Positions 8,655 to 16,433 of a stretch of DNA of 64,000 nt are shown here, piece after piece. The translations under genes and the position numbers were made by a program. The DNA comes from Rheinheimera sp. D18 (lineage in GTDB: Bacteria > Pseudomonadota > Gammaproteobacteria > Enterobacterales > Alteromonadaceae). Location: positions 1,984,001-2,048,000 of the forward strand of contig NZ_CP037745.1 of assembly GCF_004345025.1 (NCBI RefSeq), given 5' to 3'. The first letter of the stretch is position 1. The number at the start of each line of letters is the position of its first letter. Below the pieces are notes generated by a model, which was not told where the DNA came from, did no database searches, and saw nothing but the letters and a program-made list of their open reading frames with translations.

Positions 8655-9856
8655 TGCAAATCACCGATCTCGCCACTGAGCAAAAGCTAACACCGCTGCT
8701 GCGTCAGGCGTTTAGACCCATGTTTTTATTTGGCGCAGCTTTTAGCGCCATTGCTATATTACTTTGGGTATTAGCGCTCACTGGCAATATTCAGTTAACG
8801 CCATTTCGTGACGTAATGTTTTGGCATAGCCATGAAATGATCTTTGGCTTTGTTAGCGCCATCATCGTAGGCTTTTTACTTACAGCGGTGCAAAACTGGA
8901 GTGGCCTGCGCGCCACTCACGGTAAAACACTCTTCGTTATTGTTGCACTGTGGTTTAGCGCTAGGTTGTTGCTGTTATTTGGCGCCGGCTTACCACTATG
9001 GTTAGTGGCTGGCGTTGACCTACTATTTTTACCGTTATCCGCCGTTTTACTCGCGATACCGCTAGTTAAAACTGGGCAAAAACGTAACCTGTTTTTTATA
9101 CCGGTATTATTACTAATCACCGCATGTAACGCGTTAATGTATATCGGCGTGGCGTACAACCGTTATGACATTCAGCAACTGGGCAGCCAAAACGCGGTGT
9201 GGTTAATTACCTTGTTAATGGCAATTGTCGGTGGCCGTGTGCTGCCAATGTTTACCGCTAATGGCACACAAACGAAAAAAGCGAAAGCCATAATTTGGGT
9301 AGACCGCATTGCACTAACTTCGTTATGGCTTATTTTTGCGCTGCACTTTTTAAACATAGCGACACGCTTACCTAGTTTGGCAATCAGTATCTTGTTTGCT
9401 ATTAGTGCCATTTTTACTGCGATACGCTGTTTTCGCTGGAAATTTTGGCTCACCGTTAAGGTGCCATTACTATGGTCGTTACATATTGCCTATTGGTGTA
9501 TTCCGATTGGCTTAGCCTTATACAGCGCACGTTATGCTGGTGTTAATATTAGCAATAGCATAGCGCTACACACACTGACTGCCGGCGCTATGGGTTCAAT
9601 GATTCTGTCGATGATGGCGCGGGTATCATTAGGCCACAGTGGCCGAGTATTAAAACCTAAAGCTATTATGTCGCTGGCGTTTATCTTAGTTATTATTGCC
9701 GCCATTAGCCGCACCGTGCTGATTGGCTTTTGGCCAGAGCAAACCATGCAATGGTTATGGTTAGCGGCTATTGGCTGGGTAACCGCCTATACCTTGTATG
9801 TGATAGTGTATTTTCCAGTGCTGACGACACCAAGACCCGATGGTCGTCCGGGTTAA
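8654..9856 (+). CDS. nnrS: NnrS family haem-copper membrane protein
   Basis: A 400-residue protein with about 12 hydrophobic segments and the NnrS hallmarks: LLRQAFRPMFLFGAAF at the start, FWHSHEMIFGFVSAIIVGFLL, IVGGRVLPMFTANG, and the late HTLTAGAMGSMILSMMARVSLGHSGR (quoted here in part). NnrS proteins protect against nitrosative stress, probably by countering NO effects on iron pools; the biochemical activity is not settled. The ATG overlaps the stop of the upstream transporter by one base, and a terminator follows directly. Confidence 0.93.
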   Translation: MQITDLATEQKLTPLLRQAFRPMFLFGAAFSAIAILLWVLALTGNIQLTPFRDVMFWHSHEMIFGFVSAIIVGFLLTAVQNWSGLRATHGKTLFVIVALWFSARLLLLFGAGLPLWLVAGVDLLFLPLSAVLLAIPLVKTGQKRNLFFIPVLLLITACNALMYIGVAYNRYDIQQLGSQNAVWLITLLMAIVGGRVLPMFTANGTQTKKAKAIIWVDRIALTSLWLIFALHFLNIATRLPSLAISILFAISAIFTAIRCFRWKFWLTVKVPLLWSLHIAYWCIPIGLALYSARYAGVNISNSIALHTLTAGAMGSMILSMMARVSLGHSGRVLKPKAIMSLAFILVIIAAISRTVLIGFWPEQTMQWLWLAAIGWVTAYTLYVIVYFPVLTTPRPDGRPG

Positions 9857-9871
9857 GCCGACAAGACAAAA

Positions 9872-9914
9872 CGCAGTAGCTTACCTATGAAGAGGTAAAC
9901 ACTACTGCGCTTTG
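9872..9914 (+). terminator. Rho-independent terminator after nnrS
   Basis: Outer arms CGCAGTAG (9872-9879) and CTACTGCG (9902-9909) and inner arms TTACC (9881-9885) and GGTAA (9894-9898) form a long hairpin followed by CTTTGATTT. It overlaps the start of the FNR box of the next gene. Confidence 0.7.
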
Positions 9915-9952
9915 ATTTATATCAAGCCGCTAGCCTGTAGCGGCTTTACACT
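9912..9952 (+). promoter_or_regulatory. Perfect FNR box and -10 for the DGC-domain gene
   Basis: TTGAT-TTAT-ATCAA at 9912-9925 is a full 10/10 match to the FNR/Anr consensus and a perfect dyad. TACACT at 9947-9952 is centred 31 bp downstream of the box centre, the same hexamer and nearly the same spacing as at narK. The predicted transcription start is near 9959, ahead of both possible start codons. Confidence 0.8.
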
Positions 9953-9984
9953 GAAATTCATCGTTATATTGCATGGAATTCAGT

Positions 9985-10368
9985 ATGAACACCGAACAGC
10001 ACCACAAACCCTTGGTTTATTCATGCTCAGGTTGCTCTAATGTAGCGCAGCTAGCTAATGATCTTGCCGTAGTACTAGACCGTGAAGGCTCAGCCGAGAT
10101 GTCTTGCATTGCGGGTATCGGCGGTAACGTTAAACAACTGGTTAAGTTGGCGAAATCTGGGCGGCCGATTCTAGCCGTGGATGGTTGTGCTTTAAACTGC
10201 GTTAAAAAAACACTCGCAACAATAGATGTAGTGCCAACCTGGCATCTTGAATTAACGTCGTTAGGGTATAAAAAACGCGAGCGTGAAGACTGCGGTTTAG
10301 CCGAAACCTATGCGCTAATGAAAATGGTACACCAAGATATTCTAGCGCCGATGGCGAACCCTAATTAA
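9985..10368 (+). CDS. DGC-domain putative zinc-binding protein
   Basis: About 127 residues from ATG 9985, which has GGAA six bases upstream; an in-frame ATG at 9973 has no such site. The protein starts with YSCSGCSNVAQLAND, has SCIAGIGGN in the middle and DGCALNCVKK around residues 62-71, the signature of the DGC family (Pfam putative zinc-binding). It has no signal peptide or membrane segment and is probably cytoplasmic. Function is unknown. The clustered cysteines suggest a metal or cluster site. A perfect FNR box and its place between nnrS and moeB link it to anaerobic nitrogen-oxide metabolism. Its stop overlaps the convergent moeB stop (shared TTAA). Confidence 0.85.
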   Translation: MNTEQHHKPLVYSCSGCSNVAQLANDLAVVLDREGSAEMSCIAGIGGNVKQLVKLAKSGRPILAVDGCALNCVKKTLATIDVVPTWHLELTSLGYKKREREDCGLAETYALMKMVHQDILAPMANPN

Positions 10369-11120
10369 ACCTGAGCACACACACTGCAAGCAGGATCTTT
10401 AGCTAAATTGAATTGCCGCCACTGGCTGTGCATGGCATCGAACAGTTGTAGCTTGCCAAACAACGGGCTACCTAGTTTTGCCAGTATTTTTACGGCTTCA
10501 AGCGCTTGCATAGTGCCAACTATGCCTACGACGGGGCTTAAAATTCCGGCTTCCATACAACTCAGTTGCTGTTCACCAAATAACTGACTTAAACAGTGAT
10601 AACAGGCTTGTTCGCCATTCATGCTAAAGCTAGCAACTTGGCCTTCCAGACGAATGGCTGCGCCTGATACCAGCGGTACTTTAGCGACCACACAGGCCGC
10701 ATTAATGGCATTGCGGGTGGCTAAATTGTCGCTGCAATCTAATACCAAAGAAAACTGCGGTATTAGCGTTAACAAGTCCTCTGCCGTTAGGCGTTTATTG
10801 ATTGCTGTTAATGTAATGCCACTGTTCAATGTGGTTAAACGTTGTCGCGCTTGCTCAACTTTTGCCAAACCAATATCGGTTTCACTATATAAAATTTGCC
10901 GCTGCAAGTTTGAGCTATCAATATTGTCATCATCAACCAGTGTAATATTGCCGACACCCGACGCCACCAAATAGGGGGCTGCGGCACAGCCCAAGCCGCC
11001 CATGCCGATAACAAGCACCTTGCTGGCTAATAGTGCTTCTTGGCCGTGAAAATCTAGCGCCGGCAGCATCAGTTGTCGGCTGTAACGCATCGCCTGCGCA
11101 GGGGTTAAAATATCAGTCAT
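10365..11120 (-). CDS. moeB: Molybdopterin-synthase adenylyltransferase (MoeB/ThiF family)
   Basis: This 251-residue ThiF/MoeB-type E1-like enzyme has the nucleotide-binding VLVIGMGGLGCAAAPYL near residues 35-51, DDDNIDSSNLQRQILY, LDCSDNLATRN, a Cys in SCMEAGILSPVVG, and CxxC pairs CYHC and CSVC for structural zinc. MoeB adenylates the C-terminal Gly-Gly of MoaD in Mo-cofactor synthesis. A ThiF role cannot be excluded, but the mogA and narK context favours MoeB. It is last in the norR-DUF454-moeB run and overlaps the preceding gene by 8 bp. Confidence 0.88.
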   Translation of the reverse strand: MTDILTPAQAMRYSRQLMLPALDFHGQEALLASKVLVIGMGGLGCAAAPYLVASGVGNITLVDDDNIDSSNLQRQILYSETDIGLAKVEQARQRLTTLNSGITLTAINKRLTAEDLLTLIPQFSLVLDCSDNLATRNAINAACVVAKVPLVSGAAIRLEGQVASFSMNGEQACYHCLSQLFGEQQLSCMEAGILSPVVGIVGTMQALEAVKILAKLGSPLFGKLQLFDAMHSQWRQFNLAKDPACSVCAQV

Positions 11121-11499
11121 GGTTTTGCTCTATCTGTTCGGGTCGGCACCATAGCCATACTGCTACGGCAAGTAAAAATAACGGCAATGCCAGCTTCATG
11201 CCCCAAGGCGCGGCCGAAAACTGGAGCATTATGGCACTTAATGCCATCATTATGCTGGCCAGATATTTAGCGCGCCGCGACACGATACCGTGCGCTCGCC
11301 ATTGTTGTATTGGTGGGCCAAGTGTGGGATGAGCTAATAGCTTTTGCTCTAATGCTGGCCAGCCTTTGCCGGCGGCCCAAGCACTTAATAATACAAAAGG
11401 TACCGTGGGCAAACCCGGTAAAGGTATACCAATTAACCCCAGTATTAGGCTAACAATAGCCAGTGTGCGCCATGCTAACACTCGTGTAAACTGCCACAT
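11113..11499 (-). CDS. DUF454 (YbaN-like) inner-membrane protein
   Basis: A 128-residue protein with the DUF454 pattern: a first helix over about residues 10-40 containing LGLIGIPLPGLPTVPFVLL, then KGWPALEQKLLAHPTLGPPIQQW and two further hydrophobic segments near residues 83-118. Function is unknown; YbaN is the E. coli relative. Its ATG overlaps the norR stop (TAATG on the minus strand) and its end overlaps moeB, so it is translationally coupled on both sides. Confidence 0.85.
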   Translation of the reverse strand: MWQFTRVLAWRTLAIVSLILGLIGIPLPGLPTVPFVLLSAWAAGKGWPALEQKLLAHPTLGPPIQQWRAHGIVSRRAKYLASIMMALSAIMLQFSAAPWGMKLALPLFLLAVAVWLWCRPEQIEQNHD

Positions 11500-13028
11500 T
11501 ATTTTAAACCCAGCCGCTGTGCTAATTTATGCAGGTTACTGGGATCTAACTCTAGCTGTCGTGCGGCTTGCGACCAACTCCCGCTATGTTGTTGCAACGC
11601 GGCTTCTATCATTTGTCGTTGTAGCTGGCTTACTGCTAACTTAAGTGGAATAGCTAGGTTGTTGCTAGGTATTAAATTTTGCGCACTATGCTGCACCGCT
11701 GCTGTTACGCTATCAATATCAAGAAGTTCCGCACCTAGAGTAACAATGTCGGTGCGCGCCACGCCTTGGCTTAAAGCTTTTATCGCCGCGCGGCTAATAA
11801 CATGCTCTAGCTCTCGCACATTACCCGGCCAATCGTAACTGAGTAACGCCAGTTCAGCTTCTGGCGACAAACGCAGCGCTCTTAAGCCTAAGCGTCCACG
11901 GTTTTGCTCAAGAAAATGCCCAGCTAATAGCGGAATATCGTCTCGCCGTTCCCGCAGAGGTGGAATAGGCAGCGGATATACCGACAAACGGTGATACAAG
12001 TCAGCACGAAACTCACCCTGCTTTACTTGCTGCTTTAAATCACGGTTAGTGGCCGCAACTAAACGCACGTTTACTTGGCGTGGTTTATCAGAGCCTAAGC
12101 GTTGTATTTCACCGTTTTGTAGTACTCGCAGTAATTTAGCCTGCACGCCAAGTGGCAACTCACCCACTTCATCTAAAAATAAGGTGCCGCCATCTGCGGC
12201 TTCAAACCGACCAGCGCGTTCAGTATGGGCACCAGAAAATGCGCCCTTGTTATGACCAAATAATTCACTTTCAGCCAAGCTTTCTGGCAAAGCAGCGCAG
12301 TTAATGTAAATAAGTGGTTTACCCGAGCGTGACGAACTGCGATGTAAATGCCGAGCAAACAGTTCTTTACCTACACCCGTTTCACCCAGCAACAACACCG
12401 GCAAATCGGAGGTGGCTACCACGGTTAACTCTTGCAGAATTTGCTGTAATACTTTGCTTTGTCCTATTAGCTCATAACGCTGTTGTGCTGCAGGCTCAAA
12501 TTGCTGGCTACCATTTTGATGGTTTAACCTAAGCGCACGATTGGCCTGCTCTAGCTCAGTAATGCGCACCGCCGCTTCGACAAATAAGCTAAAACGTTGT
12601 AATTCGAATAGGGTGGCTTGAGAAAAGCTACCGGCTTGTAACGCGTCTAAAGTTAATACACCCCAGCAACGGCCTTCTATGTATAACGAAATGCCCATGC
12701 AATCATGCACCGGCAAGGCGTGGCCTGGCTTTTCTGCCAGCAAGCCATCGTACGGATCCGGCAATTCAGAGTCAGGTTCAAACCGCACCGGATTGCGACT
12801 GGCTAATATTGCCGCCAACCTTGGGTGTTCAGCCACCGTAAAACGTCGGCCCAACGCATCACGCACTAAACCATACATAGCCACTGGCTTTAACACATCA
12901 TGTTCTAGCTTTAATAAGCCAACCGCACCGCACGTAAAATGGTTGCATAGCGTGGTTACCAAACGCTGCAACCTAACTGCTGCTGGTAAATCAGTTACCA
13001 AATCAACAACTAAAATTTCTTCCAGCAT
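11499..13028 (-). CDS. norR: NO-responsive sigma-54 activator NorR
   Basis: About 509 residues from ATG 13028 with AAAGG upstream; a longer frame to 13112 would run through the regulatory region. Residues 1-165 are a GAF domain resembling E. coli NorR (LVRDALGRRFT, LPDPYDGL, VHDC). The AAA+ domain (about 185-420) has GETGVGKE (Walker A), GTLFLDEVGE (Walker B) and GAFSGA at 262-267 where NorR normally has GAFTGA. The C-terminal Fis-type helix-turn-helix ends ARQLELDPSNLHKLAQRLGLK-like sequence. NorR senses NO at a non-haem iron and activates sigma-54 promoters. It is divergent from ric and heads the norR-DUF454-moeB run. No norVW genes are in the window. Confidence 0.93.
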   Translation of the reverse strand: MLEEILVVDLVTDLPAAVRLQRLVTTLCNHFTCGAVGLLKLEHDVLKPVAMYGLVRDALGRRFTVAEHPRLAAILASRNPVRFEPDSELPDPYDGLLAEKPGHALPVHDCMGISLYIEGRCWGVLTLDALQAGSFSQATLFELQRFSLFVEAAVRITELEQANRALRLNHQNGSQQFEPAAQQRYELIGQSKVLQQILQELTVVATSDLPVLLLGETGVGKELFARHLHRSSSRSGKPLIYINCAALPESLAESELFGHNKGAFSGAHTERAGRFEAADGGTLFLDEVGELPLGVQAKLLRVLQNGEIQRLGSDKPRQVNVRLVAATNRDLKQQVKQGEFRADLYHRLSVYPLPIPPLRERRDDIPLLAGHFLEQNRGRLGLRALRLSPEAELALLSYDWPGNVRELEHVISRAAIKALSQGVARTDIVTLGAELLDIDSVTAAVQHSAQNLIPSNNLAIPLKLAVSQLQRQMIEAALQQHSGSWSQAARQLELDPSNLHKLAQRLGLK

Positions 13029-13044
13029 GGTAGTTTTTACCTTT

Positions 13045-13082
13045 GGGTAAATTAAACCCGAAATTGAGTGGGTGTAATGTAC
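13045..13082. promoter_or_regulatory. Two candidate NorR binding sites
   Basis: GGGT-N7-ACCC at 13045-13059 and GT-GTAATGT-AC at 13072-13082 both fit the NorR core GT-N7-AC. They lie about 70-100 bp upstream of the predicted start from the sigma-54 promoter, as expected for enhancer sites, and overlap the norR leader, so autoregulation is possible. The first also overlaps the dyad TTACC-TTTG-GGTAA (13037-13050). Confidence 0.5.
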
Positions 13083-13124
13083 CATGACACATAATAAAGC
13101 TATATAAATCAAAGGTGGTAGTTT

Positions 13125-13140
13125 TGGCCTGACTCTTGCT
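13125..13140 (+). promoter_or_regulatory. Sigma-54 promoter of ric
   Basis: TGGCCTGACTCTTGCT has the invariant GG and GC separated by 10 bases (-24/-12 elements) and TTGCT matching the -12 consensus. The expected start near 13151 leaves a leader of about 48 nt before the ric ATG. A NorR gene is directly divergent. Confidence 0.75.
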
Positions 13141-13198
13141 CTTTAACTGTAGTCGCGTGCAGGACGCGGAATATTTCGTTAAGTATGCAGGAGTTAGT

Positions 13199-13894
13199 AT
13201 GCAATTATTAGATCAGTCTTTAGGCCAAATTGCCACATCAGTAGCCGGTGCCACAGCGGTATTTCATCAGCATAAATTAGATTTTTGTTGTGGTGGCCAG
13301 CACAGCTTACGCGACGCATTAGCGAAAAAAGGCCTGCCAGAACAGGACATCGTTAATGCGTTAACCGCATTAACGTTACAGCCAGTTCAGTTTACCGATT
13401 GGCGCAAAGCACCAACTAAAGAGCTAATCACGCATATTTTAGAACGTTTTCATCAACGTCATCGTTTACAGTTACCAGAGCTTAGCCGCTTAGCGCGTAG
13501 GGTTGAGCATGTGCACGGTGATGATCCAAGCTGCCCTACCGGTTTAACGGATCACCTTGATGATATGTATCAAGAATTAGAAAGCCATATGATGAAAGAA
13601 GAACAAATTTTGTTTCCAATGCTAGCTGGCGGTATTTATCCTGCTGGCCCGATAAGCGTAATGGAAGAAGAACATATACAGCACGGTGATGCGTTAGAAA
13701 AACTTGAGCTATTAACTAACAACATTACGCTGCCAGCACACGCATGTAATACTTGGACGGCGTTATACATTGGTTTAAAAGAGCTTAAAGAAGATTTAAT
13801 GCAGCACATTTTATTAGAAAACGAAATTTTGTTTGTGCAACCTAAAGCCAAAGCGCACGGCGAAGGTGGTGTGTGCTGCGGTGGTTGTCAGTAG
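13199..13894 (+). CDS. ric: Iron-sulfur cluster repair di-iron protein (RIC/YtfE/ScdA/DnrN)
   Basis: About 231 residues from ATG 13199, which has AGGAG seven bases upstream; an upstream in-frame start at 13136 would overlap the sigma-54 promoter. The N-terminal ScdA-type domain carries FHQHKLDFCCGG. The hemerythrin-like part has histidines in ILERFHQRHR, EHVHGDD, ESHMMKEEQILFP, EEEHIQHGDAL and HILLENEILF for a di-iron site. RIC proteins restore Fe-S clusters damaged by NO. The tail ends GGVCCGGCQ, a short Cys-rich extension. The promoter context points to NorR control. Confidence 0.93.
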   Translation: MQLLDQSLGQIATSVAGATAVFHQHKLDFCCGGQHSLRDALAKKGLPEQDIVNALTALTLQPVQFTDWRKAPTKELITHILERFHQRHRLQLPELSRLARRVEHVHGDDPSCPTGLTDHLDDMYQELESHMMKEEQILFPMLAGGIYPAGPISVMEEEHIQHGDALEKLELLTNNITLPAHACNTWTALYIGLKELKEDLMQHILLENEILFVQPKAKAHGEGGVCCGGCQ

Positions 13895-13909
13895 TTTTTA
13901 GCCGTATCT

Positions 13910-13946
13910 AACCTGTGTTAGTGCTTAAGCATTAACACAGGTTTAT
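13910..13946 (+). terminator. Terminator after ric
   Basis: AACCTGTGTTA (13910-13920) pairs perfectly with TAACACAGGTT (13933-13943) around a 12-base loop and is followed by TATT. It separates ric from the convergent ABC transporter gene and may act both ways. Confidence 0.75.
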
Positions 13947-13967
13947 TCCACTGTTTAGGTCCGCTTA

Positions 13968-15707
13968 TTAACTTAATAATTGCAGTTTGGCTAACTCGCT
14001 ATACAGCTCGCTAGTTTGCATTAGCTCTTGGTGGGTGCCGCTGGCAATAATCTGGCCTTTATCTAATAACAAAATACGATCAGCGTTAATCACTGTCGCT
14101 AAGCGATGGGCAATAATTAATGTGGTTTTACCCTGCATCAGATGATCTAGCGCTTGTTTAACCTGCAGCTCGCTTAACGCATCTAATGCGCTGGTGGCTT
14201 CATCTAACAGCAATACAGGTCGGTCGGCTAATATAGCTCTGGCAATAGCAATACGCTGCTTTTGCCCACCCGATAACCTTACTCCTCGCTCACCAAGCTC
14301 GGTGGCATAACCAGCACTAAACTCCTGAATAAACTCATCAGCGCGCGCAGCAATACAGGCTTGGCGCACTTCAGCTTCACTAGCATCGGGCCGGCCATAA
14401 CGCACGTTTTCTAACACAGAGCTGGCAAAAATAACCGAGTCTTGCGGTACTAAAGCAAATTGTGCCCGTAGCGTGGCTAAATCTAATAAGCTGATATCGG
14501 TATCATCGAGTAAAATTTGCCCTGAACTTGGCAAGTAAAAGCGCTGTAACAACTGAAATAACGTGGTTTTACCGGCGCCGCTGGGGCCAACTAATGCTAC
14601 CCGCTCACCGCGTTGTATCGTTAAATTAAGCTGATGCAGCACGGTTCTATCTGCTACTTGTGGGTAAGCAAAGCTAAGTTGCTGCAAACGAATATTCCCT
14701 TGCACCGGCAAGCTAAGTGATACTGGCTGCGCTGGTGAGCCAATGTCTACCGGTGCACTGACTAACTCAATTAGGCGATCGGCGGCACCCGCCGCCCGTT
14801 GAATGTCGCCAATTACCTCGCTGATGGTCGCGGCTGCACCTGCCACCATCACCGCATAAAACATAAAAGCCGTAAGCTGACCGGCCGTAACGTTACCGTG
14901 CATCACATCTCGTGCGCCGACCCAGCTAATTAATACCATGGCACTAATACTTAATAACATAACGCCAGCAATAAGCATGGCACGGTATAAAATACGCCCT
15001 TCTGCTGCCTGCATTACTTGCTCAATACGCCCAGCAAACAGCTGTTGATCACGTGGTTCGTGGCCGTATGATTGCACGGTATGAATTTCGTGTATGCTTT
15101 CATCAACGTACGCACCAACATCGGCTAGCCTATCTTGGCTAGCGCGTGACAATTTACGCACCTTGCGGCCAAGTAAAATAATCGGCAGCAGCACCAAAGG
15201 CACGGCCAGTAGCACCAAGCCGGTCATTTTAAAACTGGTTAATGCCATCATAACCAAGCCACCGACTGCGGTAACAGCCGAGCGTAACGCCATGGATAAA
15301 CTCGAACCAACCACACTTTGTAATAATGTGGTGTCGGCGGTAAAACGCGAAATGACTTCGCCCGTGCGCATTTGGCTATAAAACGTTGGCGAGAGCTTTA
15401 ACATATGCTGATATAGCTTATTACGAATATCGGCACTAACCCGCTCACCTAGCCAGCTCATTAAGTAAAATCGGCAGAAAATAGCGGCAGAAGAGAGTAA
15501 ACACAGCAGTAAGATCAGCAGCGTGATTTGATTAAGCTTATCGGTATTATTGGCAACAAAGCCATCATCTACCAACATGCGCACGCCCTGCCCCAGCGCC
15601 AACCAGCCGAGTGAACCAATTAGTAAAAATAATAATGCCAGCAACACACGTTTACGATACGGCTGTAAAAAGCCAACAATCCAGGGCAATACCTTTGGCT
15701 GCGACAT
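13968..15707 (-). CDS. ABC half-transporter (MsbA/ABCB type permease-ATPase)
   Basis: A 579-residue type IV exporter half-transporter. Residues 1-310 hold about six membrane helices; the ATPase follows with GPSGAGKTTLFQLLQRFY (Walker A), LSGGQKQRIAIARAI (signature), PVLLLDEATSALD (Walker B) and IIAHRLATV (H-loop). AAGGACACC precedes the ATG. It lies 18 bp after the ElyC-like gene at the end of the glycan run, so it could flip a lipid-linked glycan or another lipid. It could equally be a general lipid or drug exporter; the sequence does not decide the substrate. Confidence 0.9.
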   Translation of the reverse strand: MSQPKVLPWIVGFLQPYRKRVLLALLFLLIGSLGWLALGQGVRMLVDDGFVANNTDKLNQITLLILLLCLLSSAAIFCRFYLMSWLGERVSADIRNKLYQHMLKLSPTFYSQMRTGEVISRFTADTTLLQSVVGSSLSMALRSAVTAVGGLVMMALTSFKMTGLVLLAVPLVLLPIILLGRKVRKLSRASQDRLADVGAYVDESIHEIHTVQSYGHEPRDQQLFAGRIEQVMQAAEGRILYRAMLIAGVMLLSISAMVLISWVGARDVMHGNVTAGQLTAFMFYAVMVAGAAATISEVIGDIQRAAGAADRLIELVSAPVDIGSPAQPVSLSLPVQGNIRLQQLSFAYPQVADRTVLHQLNLTIQRGERVALVGPSGAGKTTLFQLLQRFYLPSSGQILLDDTDISLLDLATLRAQFALVPQDSVIFASSVLENVRYGRPDASEAEVRQACIAARADEFIQEFSAGYATELGERGVRLSGGQKQRIAIARAILADRPVLLLDEATSALDALSELQVKQALDHLMQGKTTLIIAHRLATVINADRILLLDKGQIIASGTHQELMQTSELYSELAKLQLLS

Positions 15708-15725
15708 TAATTAGGTGTCCTTTGT

Positions 15726-16433
15726 TTATTCGGTATCGGGAATATACCAGTCTGTCCAGCTATAGGTCAGTGAATATACGGCAAAGCTAGAGAACTCAGA
15801 GATCAGCTTGCTATAAAAATCAAAGTTAGACAGGTTGACGGTAAACATACAGTTACCGTTACAGTTTAGCTCGCGAAAGGTTTGGCTGGACGTCGATAAC
15901 ACCTTGCTGTGCATATTGTGTTGTTTAACCAGCTGATTTACCCGCCACGCATGAAAATCGCTAGTAACAATATAATCGGGTTTTAATTCAGTTCTTGCCG
16001 CTAGGCTATTAAACTCTTGATAAGTATTTTCGCCGCCATCAATACAGTCTACCGCAACTTGTTTATGTTCAATTAACGACTTCAGCTTATTTAAATACGG
16101 CTTACAATGCTTACTGGTCATCAGTACGCTTGCGCCCTCTGCTGGTAATAATTCGGCCAAATGTTGTATACGTGCACTAGCGCAGGCCGTTAATTTATCG
16201 TCTGTGCCACCGCAGCCCAATAATACCACTGCACTGCCAGGTGCTATAGCATGGCTAACCGTTTGGCCGACATAAAGGCTACGAAATTGATTAGCAATAA
16301 AATTATTACCACTTAAATAATAAAACAATAACAACACCAGCAAACCTTTCTTACGATAGCAGATATAGGCTGCCACCAAGCCTAACAACGTAAGATTATG
16401 TGGATATAAAAACGGTTCAAAAAAATCTTTCAC
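15726..16433 (-). CDS. ElyC/SanA/YdcF family (DUF218) membrane protein
   Basis: A 235-residue protein with an N-terminal membrane region (two short hydrophobic segments, residues about 12-48) and a DUF218 domain marked by SAVVLLGCGG, GGENTYQEF and VTSDFHAWRVNQL. Family members act in cell-envelope and lipid-carrier metabolism, but the reaction is not defined. The start is GTG at 16431-16433, overlapping the stop of the ligase-like gene by 4 bp (GTGA). Its position between the ligase and the ABC transporter suggests a part in the same envelope-glycan pathway. Confidence 0.82.
   Translation of the reverse strand: MKDFFEPFLYPHNLTLLGLVAAYICYRKKGLLVLLLFYYLSGNNFIANQFRSLYVGQTVSHAIAPGSAVVLLGCGGTDDKLTACASARIQHLAELLPAEGASVLMTSKHCKPYLNKLKSLIEHKQVAVDCIDGGENTYQEFNSLAARTELKPDYIVTSDFHAWRVNQLVKQHNMHSKVLSTSSQTFRELNCNGNCMFTVNLSNFDFYSKLISEFSSFAVYSLTYSWTDWYIPDTE

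Noticed and set aside
13037-13050. TTACC-TTTG-GGTAA dyad as an independent operator
   Set aside because: It overlaps a better-fitting GT-N7-AC NorR site and the norR leader, so it is noted with those sites and not called separately.
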